Shown piece by piece: positions 1-8,006 of a stretch of 19,661 nucleotides of DNA; position 1 is the first letter of the stretch; the number at the start of each line of letters is the position of its first letter. This DNA comes from Zancudomyces culisetae (Eukaryota; Kickxellomycota; Harpellomycetes; Harpellales; Legeriomycetaceae). The stretch is from the NCBI GenBank assembly GCA_001969505.1, contig LSSK01000540.1, positions 1-19,661 of the forward strand, written 5' to 3'. A program made the position numbers and the translations under genes. The notes under the pieces were generated by a model. The model was not told the DNA's origin. It made no database searches and saw nothing but the letters and a program-made list of their open reading frames with translations.

Positions 1-101
1 AAAAAAAAACTAAGACCGCAGTACGGGAATGCGCTACATATGCAAATAAACTCTTTTTTTTGTTGGTTTTGTATACTAATTATTATACCAAATTGGTTAT
101 T

Positions 102-311
102 TTATATCCCCTTGTATTCCACGACGTATAAGTTGCTGCTCGAGTTTATTTTAGTCTTATAGCTAACGATCTCTTGCTGGAGTGTAAAATATCCCGCGCC
201 CAAATAAATGAATGGTGCTATTAATACCATGCCAATTAATTGAATGATTTTTCCAAATTGTGGTAATTTCTGCTTGGGTCTTGGGGTAGTTGACCAAAAG
301 AAAGAAAACAT
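102..311 (-). CDS. Possible small single-pass membrane protein, unrecognised
   Basis: An open frame ends at 102 and can start at the ATG at 309-311 (69 residues) or at 339-341 (79 residues); an in-frame stop lies directly before the latter. I prefer the inner start because the upstream part translates a simple-sequence tract. After a basic stretch (PRPKQKLPQFGK) comes one clear hydrophobic segment of about 20 residues (IIQLIGMVLIAPFIYLGAGY), then a polar tail. That shape fits a small mitochondrial or ER membrane protein. An alternative model splices a short upstream exon (near 445-465) to an acceptor at about 272, but that acceptor would be CAG, whereas every well-supported intron in this window ends in TAG. 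I do not recognise the family. Coding status rests only on the hydrophobic pattern and length. Confidence 0.33.
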   Translation of the reverse strand: MFSFFWSTTPRPKQKLPQFGKIIQLIGMVLIAPFIYLGAGYFTLQQEIVSYKTKINSSSNLYVVEYKGI

Positions 312-399
312 AAGCGTACAAGTACACACATATGTGTACATTTACACAAATACGGACATAAACACAAACACAGGTCATACACAAACACTAATCATACAT

Positions 400-445
400 T
401 AACACATACAAATACATATACATATACAAATACATATATATACCG
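400..445. repeat. Degenerate TACATA/ATACAA simple repeat
   Basis: Short purine-pyrimidine units (acacata, tacaaa, tacata, tatata) are repeated imperfectly in the spacer between the small membrane-protein frame and the ankyrin gene. Related CA/TA-rich sequence extends back to about 320. This is simple sequence and no other structure is seen in 342-692. Confidence 0.7.
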
Positions 446-692
446 CCTTCTTTCCTACATTCATACATGTGACAAAAATAGGCTCTTGCATTCACAATCA
501 AATTAAACTCTAGGCTGTAATTAAAATACTCGATGATTACAAAATTTAGAAACTATTCTTTTAAATAATTGACGTAACACAAAAATCTAGCTATAGCATT
601 TATTTTCACTTTAATTATTTTTTGGTGAACAGTTTTTGTATAGTAAGAAAATTTGGAATTAGTACCCTATAAAACAAACAGAGAAATAAAAA

Positions 693-1391
693 ATGGACGG
701 AGCAACCGGAGGTAAGTTTGGTGGATTCAGTACCTCTTCATCGAGAGATGTAAGGGTGAAAACATATGATCTTTTGACATGGAAATACTCAAAACGAGAA
801 AAATGTGTGTGATATAATTAAATAGTTGAACAATTGTTGGCGGCATGCAAGCAAGATTACCCAGAATTGGTCGTGCAGGTACTAAAGGATGGAAGTACAC
901 AAGTAAATGGTGTGGATGGGGTTGGAAATACAGGTCTACACTATGCGTAAGTCCTTTAGCTTCTTACTGCCTTTGTTTTTACATTTTTCATCTAAATTGG
1001 AATAGTAGGGAGAATTATTGGCAAAGAAAAACCAGAAAACAAGTATATAAATGAACGAATAAACGAATAATAAAATAGAGCACAATGTGGATCTGTAGAT
1101 TGTATAGAAGCATTGGCGCAGCGTGAAGATCTGGATCCAAATATCAAAAACAGGATAGAGGGAAACACTCCGCTACATTTGGCAGTAACATACCAAGATG
1201 AAGAGGTGGCATTGGAAATGGCGGGACTTCTAATAGAACGAGGAGCCGATCCGCGGATAAGCAACAGAATGGGCCAAACAGCAATCAAAAAGGTACCGAT
1301 GAGTTTCAAAGAGATGCGAACACTTTTATTGCAAGCAACATTGGCAAGGAACGTTAGTAGCAATAGTATAGATACAGAAGAAAGCGAATAA
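693..1391 (+). CDS. Small ankyrin-repeat protein (three exons)
   Basis: Three exons, 693-711, 826-946 and 1079-1391, give a protein of about 150 residues. The introns are 712-825 (GTAAGT...TAG) and 947-1078 (GTAAGT...TAG). Both junctions are fixed by phase and by restoration of the ankyrin consensus: exon 2 ends in GNTGLHYA and exon 3 continues AAQCGSVDCIEAL, the second helix pair of a repeat. A second repeat follows with GNTPLHLAV and LLIERGADPRISNRMGQTA, so there are at least two complete repeats. The start at 693 gives a seven-codon first exon and has A-rich context. The size and layout resemble small fungal ankyrin proteins of unknown function (the yeast YGL242C type). Ankyrin repeats mediate protein-protein contacts; no catalytic domain is present. 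The stop is 48 bp from the stop of the convergent Rpt2 gene, and AATAAA-like signals lie just beyond it. Confidence 0.85.
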
Positions 1392-1439
1392 AATAAAGAC
1401 AATGACACTGAGCTGGTGAAATAAAATAAAGTATAAAAA

Positions 1440-2944
1440 TTAAATGTATAGTCCTTCGGGAGTCCCTTCGTTCTTTCTAATGAGCACCTTTTCTCTAGCC
1501 TTACGAAAATCTTCATTGCACACCTTCATTCTTCTTTCTCTCAGAGCAAGTAAACCGGCTTCGGTACAAATTGCTTTGATATCAGCGCCTGAAAGGTCGT
1601 CCTTAGACATGACATATTCCTCCAAGTCAACGTCTTCGTTAAGTGTCATTTTGGCTGTGTGGATGCCAAAGATACGGCGCTTGGTTTTGACGTCCGGCAA
1701 AGGGAATTCAATTTTCCGGTCAATTCTGCCTGGACGAATCAGTGCTGGATCCAGTGTTTCAATTTTGTTTGTTGCCATGATAACCTTGACATCTCCACGT
1801 GAGTCAAAACCGTCAAGCTGGTTCAGTAGCTCCAACATTGTGCGTTGAATTTCCTTTGTACCGCCGGAGTTGGAGTCGTACCGTTTGGTACCAACCGCAT
1901 CGATTTCATCTATAAACACGATCGATGGTGCATAGTCCTCTGCTACTCTAAAAAGCTCGCGTACAAGCTTGGGTCCATCTCCAAGATACTTCTGAATTAG
2001 CTCTGACCCAACCACTCTCAAAAACGTTGCTGATGTCTGGTTGGCGACTGCTTTTGCCAATAGTGTTTTTCCTGTACCTGGAACTCCATACAATATCACG
2101 CCTTTTGGTGGCTTGATTCCCATTTCTTCGTACAGCTCTGGATGTGTCAGCGGCAATTCTACCGCCTCCTTAATCTCCTGTATCTGCTGCTCCAATCCTC
2201 CAATGTCTGCATATGACTCTGTTGGTGCCTTCTCCAACTTCATTACGCTGACCATCGGATCCACATCATCTTGCAAAACTCCAACCACTGCCATACTCTT
2301 ATGATGTAAAAGTACTGAGCATCCTGGTTCCAAGAGGTCCTTATCCACTATCGACAACATAGTCACATAGTACTCGGGTCCTGAAGATGTGGATACTATC
2401 GCGTGATTGTCATCTATCACTTCCTCCAGTGTTCCAACTGAAATTGGTGCACCACGAATCTCATCTACTTTGGCACGTTCTTCCTGGAGTTTTTCCTCTT
2501 GTGGTTTCAGTCGCTCCTGTTCTTCTACAAATTCCTGCTCCATCAACAAATAATCGTTTATTCGTTGCAATTTGAGCAGCTTGAGATTACATCTTGTTGT
2601 TGGAAACACTCCAGGCAATTTTGTTGCTGTATCTGGCCCTCTCTTTCTCCTGCGTTTTCCTATTGTTGTGGGGAGTGGTGGCTCCCATTTTTTGGGCTCG
2701 GGCTTCTATTAGATTATAAAATATATTAGTAACCACTGCGAATATGAAGTATGAACAATGTTTAATAGTAGATGATTCAGTTTTCTTTGCTTCTCGTGAT
2801 TATCACTTTACCTTCTTCTTTTCCCCACCCTGGAATCCTGACATTGAATTGCCCTATTTGGATTTGTTGATAGTTTATTATAATTAAGAATTTTGATAAA
2901 TTTGCTATATGTTAATTCAGCAAGCTTCACTTTTGGCTTACCAT
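1440..2944 (-). CDS. RPT2: 26S proteasome regulatory ATPase Rpt2 (subunit 4)
   Basis: This AAA+ ATPase belongs to the base ring of the 19S particle, which unfolds ubiquitinated substrates and opens the 20S gate. The coding exons are 2942-2944 (ATG only), 2812-2853 and 1440-2705. The introns are 2854-2941 (GTAAGC...TAG) and 2706-2811 (GTAAAG, TACTAAT branch-like site, TAG). The product is 436 residues, the usual Rpt2 length. Visible elements are a basic N-terminal tail, coiled coil, OB domain, Walker A GVPGTGKT (about 222-229), Walker B IVFIDEID (about 277-284), RPGRID arginine-finger region (about 339-344) and the C-terminal tripeptide LYI. The last is an HbYX motif that docks in the 20S alpha ring and opens the gate. 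The spliced start gives MGNSMSG, a canonical N-myristoylation signal known in this subunit. An ATG at 2842-2844 would lack glycine 2. The gene is divergent from the Ten1-like gene. Confidence 0.96.
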
Positions 2945-3138
2945 ATTTATTTTCCTTGAATTTTCGTTTCAAACAAAAGTATATCTGTATAATTGATTAT
3001 TGAAATTACTATAAGCAGTATCCTTTGTTTTAATTTCTATTTTTTTTTGTGGGTTTCGGGCTTTCTATAGCTAAATAAAATAAATATGCATTACGTTAGC
3101 AAAATTCAAGAATTAGGCAAAAAATTTTCCTCAAATTT

Positions 3139-3170
3139 CCAGCATTCTAAAACCCACCAATAAATGCTGG
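3139..3170. repeat. Perfect 8-bp inverted repeat (CCAGCATT/AATGCTGG)
   Basis: The arms are 3139-3146 and 3163-3170, separated by 16 nt. It lies in the divergent promoter and its right arm overlaps the first two bases of the PACE-like motif. It could be a dimeric transcription-factor site or coincidence. Confidence 0.5.
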
Positions 3171-3177
3171 TGGCAAT
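3169..3177 (+). promoter_or_regulatory. PACE-like element (GGTGGCAAT)
   Basis: The sequence matches 8 of 9 bases of the proteasome-associated control element GGTGGCAAA, which in yeasts binds Rpn4 and coordinates proteasome gene expression. It lies 225 bp upstream of the Rpt2 start codon, on the opposite orientation to that gene. A near match in about 450 bp on both strands has an appreciable chance probability (of the order of 0.1 by my rough estimate), so function is only suggested. Confidence 0.35.
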
Positions 3178-3338
3178 GATGACACTAAACTAGAAGTCAT
3201 TGTTACTGAAACCAAATAGGTGCGTAAAAGCATATAGTAAACAACAGTTCTGCTAGCTAGATAAACCCAGCTAAATACCAACATCAAGTCTGAAAAGATA
3301 GGCTAGGCCATCACAAATTTACGAAATTGCAGTTTTTT

Positions 3339-3346
3339 TATATAAA
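3339..3346 (+). promoter_or_regulatory. TATA box for the Ten1-like gene
   Basis: TATATAAA stands 52 bp before the ATG at 3398, in the usual place for a fungal core promoter. Confidence 0.55.
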
Positions 3347-3397
3347 CAGCAGTTAAGAGTAGGTATCCCACTTTCCGCGTAGAATAGATTATAAACA

Positions 3398-3829
3398 ATG
3401 AACGAGAATGAACACGGAGTTCCTGTGTTTTTTGATGAAATATCATCTCCAGATCAGATTTCTAAATGGCTAAATAAGAATATCAGGCTTGTTGGGCTTC
3501 TTTCGAATGTTGATATTAAATCCAAAACTGCAACTTTGACCGATCCTTTTTCAGCGTTTGATCAGCAATATTCCATTAATCTGGAAATTGGCTTGTTTAA
3601 CAATATAGTTTCGTTTGAGAATAATTTCATAATGGTAATTGGAAAACTTTTACATACCCCCAACTTTGCTGAGGAGCACAAGGTAGTGGATGACACTGAG
3701 TTTATGGATATGCCTAGTTTTAAATCTGTTTATCTATCTGCAACTTGTATAGCCGAAGTCAATGGGTTGGATTTATTTGTGTATAAAAACGCGATCATTA
3801 TGCAGAGAAAAAAACTGAAAATCGTATAA
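3398..3829 (+). CDS. Probable Ten1-like OB-fold protein of the CST telomere-capping complex
   Basis: The single exon encodes 143 residues, close to the size of Ten1 proteins. The pattern fits this family's one OB fold: an N-terminal strand (VPVFFDEI), then NIRLVGLLSNVD and KTATLTDP (strands 1-2), YSINLEI, FIMVIGKLLH (the strand that reads VxGEL in relatives), and a C-terminal NGLDLFVYKNAIIMQRKKL helix resembling the typical GxDLxLYxxAxxxQR ending. Ten1 with Stn1 (and Ctc1/Cdc13) binds single-stranded telomeric DNA and helps polymerase alpha fill in. The ATG has AACA context and a TATA box 52 bp upstream. Ten1 sequences are very divergent, so another small OB-fold protein, such as an RPA3-type subunit, remains possible. 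The QRKKL ending and lack of other domains favour Ten1. Confidence 0.68.
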   Translation: MNENEHGVPVFFDEISSPDQISKWLNKNIRLVGLLSNVDIKSKTATLTDPFSAFDQQYSINLEIGLFNNIVSFENNFIMVIGKLLHTPNFAEEHKVVDDTEFMDMPSFKSVYLSATCIAEVNGLDLFVYKNAIIMQRKKLKIV

Positions 3830-4790
3830 TAGATCTCAACACCACCTTCTGATTCTTAAGTCAACGATTTTAAGCAAAATAACTTTTATTTAAAAAGAAT
3901 CGAAACAGATGGTCACAAAAAAAATCATAGAATCAAACTATCACTATATTTCTGGGTTCGATTGGACCTTTTGGTTGAAATCTGATGTTTTGTATATCAC
4001 GAGTTAGCTTGGTATGCATATCATATCAAGCTATGTAAACTATTTATAATAACGTCTGGCTTCAATGTGTCGTGTACTTGCTGTATACAGACTATAAACG
4101 AAACTCTCAAGATTGGTTATTACTTGCAAGTTATTGTACATATTACACTTTACTGTGTTGGCTGGGTCTTTATATAGGTACATTCATTTGATTCTGGAAA
4201 AATGAAACCATGTTCTGCACTTATGTAAGAATCTTATTAAATACTAGATAGTCTTTTCCTTTTCAATCCTAGTATGACAAACTCTTAGTTTGAGGAATTA
4301 GGGATAAATAAAACGGAAATAAAAGAGAGAAAAGGGTTTGTAAAAAGCAACGAAATACAAATTGCGATGGTTACAATATATCACACTCATATATTGTTAC
4401 TAACTTTGGGCTGCAAAAATTTAGAATTGCAGTGTAATTATACATTATTAGAAGATTATTAGTAAAAGTAGATAAATGTTTGTGTGTAAAAGTAAATAGT
4501 ACACACTTTTAATCAATACATATAGGATTATATAATATTGATTAATGAATTTACGATTTTTTAACTAGTGGTGGTATTTATTGCAGATGATATATTATAA
4601 TTTAAAGATAAAGTTCGGTTTATTATTTGTTTATAAGAGTAGATATGGAAATGAAGGACTAGATAAAAAATCATATCAAAATAAAATAAACGTACATTCA
4701 ATATATATCAAGCCTACTCTTTGAAATTATAGTGTGAATCCGCCCCAACCTAATTCATAATAACCATAATTATAAATATTTTTATTGTAT
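3830..4790. other. AT-rich spacer without recognised gene
   Basis: I see only short open frames and A/T runs on either strand. It holds the 3' region of the Ten1-like gene and the upstream region of the tRNA pair. The one GGTTCGATT string, at about 3955, is not part of a tRNA fold. Confidence 0.6.
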
Positions 4791-4792
4791 TG

Positions 4793-4808
4793 TATATATA
4801 ATAATAAA
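4793..4808 (+). promoter_or_regulatory. Upstream TATA-rich element of the tRNA pair
   Basis: A TATATATAATAATAAA tract lies roughly 18-33 bp upstream of the mature tRNA-Asp 5' end. Some fungi, notably fission yeast, require such a TATA element for Pol III transcription of tRNA genes. The role here is inferred from position. Confidence 0.4.
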
Positions 4809-4825
4809 ACTGAAATCAATAAAAT

Positions 4826-4897
4826 TCTCGGATAGTATAGTGGTCAGTATCCCAGTCTGTCACATTGGAGACCCGGGTTCAATTCCCGGTCCGAGAG
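4826..4897 (+). tRNA. tRNA-Asp(GUC)
   Basis: The 72-nt sequence folds as a full cloverleaf. The acceptor stem TCTCGGA/TCCGAGA pairs perfectly, with discriminator G at 4897. The anticodon stem CCAGT/ATTGG (one G-T pair) encloses the loop CTGTCAC with anticodon GTC. The T arm is CCGGG-TTCAATT-CCCGG. Internal Pol III promoters are intact: A box TAGTATAGTGG and B box GGTTCAATTCC. There is no intron. No run of four T's follows, so transcription should continue into the adjacent tRNA-Glu. Confidence 0.96.
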
Positions 4898-4904
4898 TTC
4901 TGTT

Positions 4905-4976
4905 TCCGATATGGTCCAGTGGCTAGGATTTCTCGCTTTCACCGAGACGGCCGGGGTTCGATTCCCCGTATTGGAG
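4905..4976 (+). tRNA. tRNA-Glu(UUC)
   Basis: The 72-nt sequence folds as a cloverleaf with acceptor stem TCCGATA/TATTGGA (one G-T pair) and discriminator G. The anticodon loop CTTTCAC gives TTC, and the T arm is CGGGG-TTCGATT-CCCCG. It is very like other fungal tRNA-Glu. A box TGGTCCAGTGG and B box GGTTCGATTCC are intact. It begins 7 bp after tRNA-Asp ends and has no own upstream promoter space. Confidence 0.96.
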
Positions 4977-4978
4977 TC

Positions 4979-4992
4979 TTTTTATGTTTTTT
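4979..4992 (+). terminator. Pol III terminator of the tRNA pair
   Basis: A T5 run begins two bases after tRNA-Glu, and a T6 run follows at 4987-4992 as backup. A third T-run is at 4998-5003. No comparable run exists between the two tRNAs. Confidence 0.85.
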
Positions 4993-6124
4993 GAAACTTT
5001 TTTCAGTCATGATCATACATGGTTTTTGTATTGTAGTATAGCGACTAGATACTTTTTTCCAGCTAATCAATTACAATTAATAGCAGAGTATAACCATCAA
5101 TAAGAGCATCATCGGTATCTTAAATATAGATCGAGCTATTTTAGTAAAGTCAATAGTGAGACAACTACAAGTATAAAAGACACCAAACAGTGAAAAAACA
5201 AGCATTATCCACTCTTAACCGAACTTAATACACATATAGCACGCAGTAGTTCCTAGACTTTACTTTGTATTTATTATTATATCAATAATAATAAAATTAG
5301 TTGAAACATTCATAAACGGCAATCAGAACTAGCTGAGTGATCTGAGACCTGGGTATAACAGACATAATCAAAGTGCTATATCAAACTCAACCATCACCTT
5401 GGCTGAAGTATACATCACATTAACAATTTCATCTACAATACCGCACAGATCACAACATTATTTTACTAGTTTTGTATTGCTAGTAGACTCTCTATACAAT
5501 AATAGTGTATTGTACTATATCAGTTTTACCTTTTGAGTGTCACTTCCTCATATCCCCCACCAATTTTTTTTTTTAATTTCTCATTTTAGAAACTTTATTA
5601 TTATTATCAATGATAGGGCTATTTTCACATGATAAATATTATTCAAGAATAGCATCTTTTTTTATCCGTAGCGGAACTGATCTCTTCTATTCACTTGAAT
5701 ACCTTCTTGTGTGCAAATTTAAAAATCATTCTGTGAGGCTATATACCACTTTAACAATAAGCCCTAATCGCTAACCATTGACTATTTCTTAGTGATGTTA
5801 TATTTGGAAATATACAACCACATTTTATTACTTTTAATGTAGTCGGTGGATGGTGTCATTGTTAAGGAGAGTAGAGAGCAGACCATTCTAAATTATATAC
5901 CACTGTGGCCGTATGTCAATAACGCAACAATTTGGCTTAATTGCTCAATTTCCTGCGTTTTTTGTCACCTCATGCGCGATTTGCAATATTTCAAATAAAT
6001 TATTGATTACTAATTTTCAAGATAAACTTTAATAGTTTATAACAGTGAAAACCCTTGAAAAAATGTTAAATATTCGATTTGGTTCTGTTAATTTTAGCAA
6101 AAAATATTAAGAAATATTCTTAGA
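4993..6124. other. AT-rich spacer without recognised gene
   Basis: I see no open frame of note, no tRNA-like fold and no intron-bounded coding signal on either strand. It contains TTA/ATA trinucleotide tracts, including the hairpin at 5271-5294 and a TTA run near 5597-5607. Confidence 0.6.
5271..5294. repeat. Palindromic TTA/TAA trinucleotide hairpin
   Basis: A perfect 10-bp A/T-only inverted repeat, TTATTATTAT at 5271-5280 and ATAATAATAA at 5285-5294, with a 4-nt loop. It is probably a by-product of trinucleotide repeat expansion. Confidence 0.6.
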
Positions 6125-6130
6125 TATAAA
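6125..6130 (+). promoter_or_regulatory. TATA box of COX17
   Basis: TATAAA lies 106 bp upstream of the COX17 ATG, within otherwise non-coding sequence. The distance allows a leader of roughly 50-75 nt. Confidence 0.4.
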
Positions 6131-6235
6131 CCAACTTTTTCTTGGCTGTAGAATTTGGGTTGTGTTAACTACACCTTCAATAAACGAAATTGCTTTCAGT
6201 AGTATCAAACTAAAACAGAAAAAAAAAGATATAAA

Positions 6236-6469
6236 ATGTGGAGTTTTCTTGGATTCGGAAAGAGCGATTCTGGCAACGCAGTCGAAAAGAAAGAGCTACC
6301 AAACAACGCCACGAATACCGAAAAACCAAAGCCATGTTGCGCTTGTCCTGACACCAAGAGGGCCAGAGATCAGTGCTTCCTAGATAAGGGTGATTCAGCA
6401 GAGCAAGACTGTCATCATCTTATCATCGCACACAGAGAATGTATGGCTAGTTTTGGCTACAAAGTTTGA
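6236..6469 (+). CDS. COX17: Copper chaperone Cox17 for cytochrome c oxidase
   Basis: The protein has 77 residues in one exon. It carries the Cox17 signature: the copper-binding CCAC motif (C34, C35, C37) and a twin CX9C pair (C37-C47 and C59-C69) that forms the coiled-coil-helix-coiled-coil-helix fold in the intermembrane space. The family text KPCCACPDTKxARDxC...AHRECMxxxGYKV is clear. Cox17 hands Cu(I) to Sco1 and Cox11 for the CuA and CuB sites of complex IV, and is imported by the Mia40 disulfide relay. The N-terminal part before the CCxC motif is about 33 residues, roughly ten longer than in yeast Cox17, and starts with an unusual aromatic/hydrophobic MWSFLGFG. The ATG is preceded by an A-rich leader and no in-frame alternative exists before the cysteine core. 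The gene is convergent with the methyltransferase. Confidence 0.95.
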   Translation: MWSFLGFGKSDSGNAVEKKELPNNATNTEKPKPCCACPDTKRARDQCFLDKGDSAEQDCHHLIIAHRECMASFGYKV

Positions 6470-6790
6470 ATTGTTGGAGTAGATTGAAGTTTTTGGACTG
6501 AATCAGGACATAAAACAGTTGCCGAAACAGTATATTGCATACTCGAGTATTCACACTGTGTTTCTTTCTCTGTAATTTTGCCGCGAGCTACACTCGTTTC
6601 CCCAATTGACGATAATATAGAGCTTTTTTTTCTTATTTATTCAATTGTGATTTGCTTTGAGTATGTTAGTTTTACTATTTTTTTAAAAAAAAAACAGGTT
6701 TACTTTGCTCAATAAAAAAAGTCATACTTTTCTAGAGAAAAAAGGTAAGCTAGATACATGCAAAGAACAAGTAGGTGACTGGAAGTAAAG
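6470..6790. other. Convergent 3' spacer between COX17 and the methyltransferase
   Basis: The 321 bp hold T- and A-runs (for example near 6606 and 6680-6693) and AATAAA at about 6711, suitable for both 3' ends. No gene is seen. Confidence 0.6.
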
Positions 6791-7793
6791 TTATTTCCGC
6801 TTAGACTCTTTTTCGGCAGCTTGTCTATAGATCATCGAAGTGAATTCTCCCTCAAACTTGGAGGCAACCATGTAACACACTATGACAAAGCAGCTCAATA
6901 GTACACCAACAAGCGAGTTGTAGTACAAAGCCACTCCAAAAAAGCTCAATGTCGATCCTACATACATGGGATGCTCCAAGACGTTGAAGGGAAATGATGT
7001 TACTCTTTCTGACATAAGAATACCAAAGTAATCACCTATTCAATTAAAAATATAAAAACTCATATGTCAACTGTTCATGTCTTGAATCAGAGTATGCTAA
7101 AAACCATTCTGAGCTTGTTTCGATACAAGTTTCTTTTTTGATAAAAATCTTATAACCACTTGTTCACATAACACCACCCAAAAAAATAATAAGAATAAGA
7201 ATGTCTCACCCAAGTAGGTACCAACGAATCCCAACTTATACATAGATGACAAAACAAAGACATTCCCCAAAAGTATCAGAACATAGGATATTCCTTTTAA
7301 TGGAATACCAGTCGAAATGGTGTAAGCTGGAGAGTTTTGGATAGCGAGCTTGTACCTAGTATATAGCATATATATTCATATCCATATAAATATCCACATT
7401 TGTATTTAATGCATATTCAAAGTCCGGTTAAACGAAAAAAGGCTGTGCTATTTCATACAACCCATCATATAAACATATTTATACAACTATTATTAAGTGT
7501 ATCGCTTACAAAAAGTCACGAAATATTCCCAAAAGAAATATTGTGGCGCCCAGGGCGTAGCAACCCAATTTTGGAGATCCAAATGCTTTTGTCAGGATTT
7601 TCGACCTGTACTCTATTTCAATACAACTCATTTTAGTATTTGAATGTACTCATTCCCAGTGAAGTTACAACAAGGTTTAAATATTTAATGTTTTCTTACC
7701 TGCTCGGGCAACAGTATTCCAAAAAAGTGGATTAAACGCGATTGACAGAGCAGAGACAATAACGTATTTATTAAGGATTGTAGCGCCGCTCAT
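6791..7793 (-). CDS. OPI3: Phospholipid (phosphatidylethanolamine) N-methyltransferase, Opi3/PEMT type
   Basis: Four exons, 7700-7793, 7510-7612, 7210-7355 and 6791-7035, encode 195 residues. Introns are 7613-7699 (GTAAGA...TAG), 7356-7509 (GTAAGC...TAG) and 7036-7209 (GTGAGA...TAG); all phases match. Exon 2 is only 103 bp but restores the family segment between NPLFWNTVAR and FRDFLYKLA (with EYRSKILTKAFGSP and GCYALGATIF). Conserved blocks follow: VLSSMYKLGFVGTYLGDYFG, then ERVTSFPFNVLEHPMYVGST (cofactor region) and the C-terminal FEGEFTSMIY. Opi3/PEMT enzymes are small ER membrane proteins with several hydrophobic helices. They use S-adenosylmethionine to methylate phosphatidylethanolamine intermediates to phosphatidylcholine. 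Length is similar to yeast Opi3. Whether it performs all three methylations, like mammalian PEMT, or only the last two depends on whether a Cho2 exists elsewhere. It lies convergent with COX17. Confidence 0.94.
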
Positions 7794-7865
7794 TTTATTC
7801 GATTGACTTTTATTTATCTGGACTCGGCTCGGGTTCTATCCACTGCCAAAATTTATACCTAACTA

Positions 7866-7975
7866 ATTAAAGGTAGACCAAGAACTATAAGAAGGATAAG
7901 GAGAAAGAAAAAGGAAAGGGAAAATGAAAAGGAAAAAAAATAACAATAACAATAACAAGAAAAGTTATCGAGTGC
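7866..7975. promoter_or_regulatory. Purine-rich tract in the methyltransferase promoter
   Basis: The + strand is nearly all G/A (gaaggataaggagaaag...), followed by an AACAAT repeat at 7939-7962. On the sense strand of the methyltransferase this is a CT-rich tract 70-180 bp upstream of its ATG, a common feature of fungal promoters. I found no inositol-responsive CATGTGAAAT element. Confidence 0.4.
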
Positions 7976-8006
7976 GCAATATTTTACCCTTTCAAGTATG
8001 TGTATA

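Larger units (their letters stand above)
2945..3397. promoter_or_regulatory. Divergent Rpt2/Ten1-like promoter region
   Basis: This 453-bp spacer between two divergent start codons must hold both promoters and 5' leaders. It contains a T-run near 3041-3048, a PACE-like motif at 3169-3177, an 8-bp inverted repeat at 3139-3170 and a TATA box at 3339-3346. I found no coding exon in it. Confidence 0.6.

Noticed and set aside
845-1054. Plus-strand 69-codon frame starting MQARLPRIGRAG
   Set aside because: It overlaps ankyrin exon 2 out of frame and runs into its intron; the ankyrin frame is the supported one.
992-1516. Minus-strand 174-codon frame
   Set aside because: It is antisense to ankyrin exon 3 and overlaps the 3' end of Rpt2, with a Ser/Leu-rich composition and no domain.
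1444-2304. Plus-strand frames of 134 and 87 codons
   Set aside because: They lie antisense to the Rpt2 AAA domain, whose reading frame is conserved and explains the open frame.
2842-2844. Alternative Rpt2 start at this ATG (MSGFQ...)
   Set aside because: It lacks glycine 2; the upstream ATG-GTAAGC with a TAG acceptor yields the family-typical MGNSMSG. It is kept only as a possible minor isoform.
3174-3297. ATGATGA ... CTGA strings as a C/D snoRNA
   Set aside because: The nearest CTGA is too close, the next is about 110 nt away, and no terminal stem brings the boxes together.
3945-3975. GGTTCGATTGG string resembling a tRNA B box
   Set aside because: The flanks do not pair as a T stem or acceptor stem, and no A box is present at the right distance.
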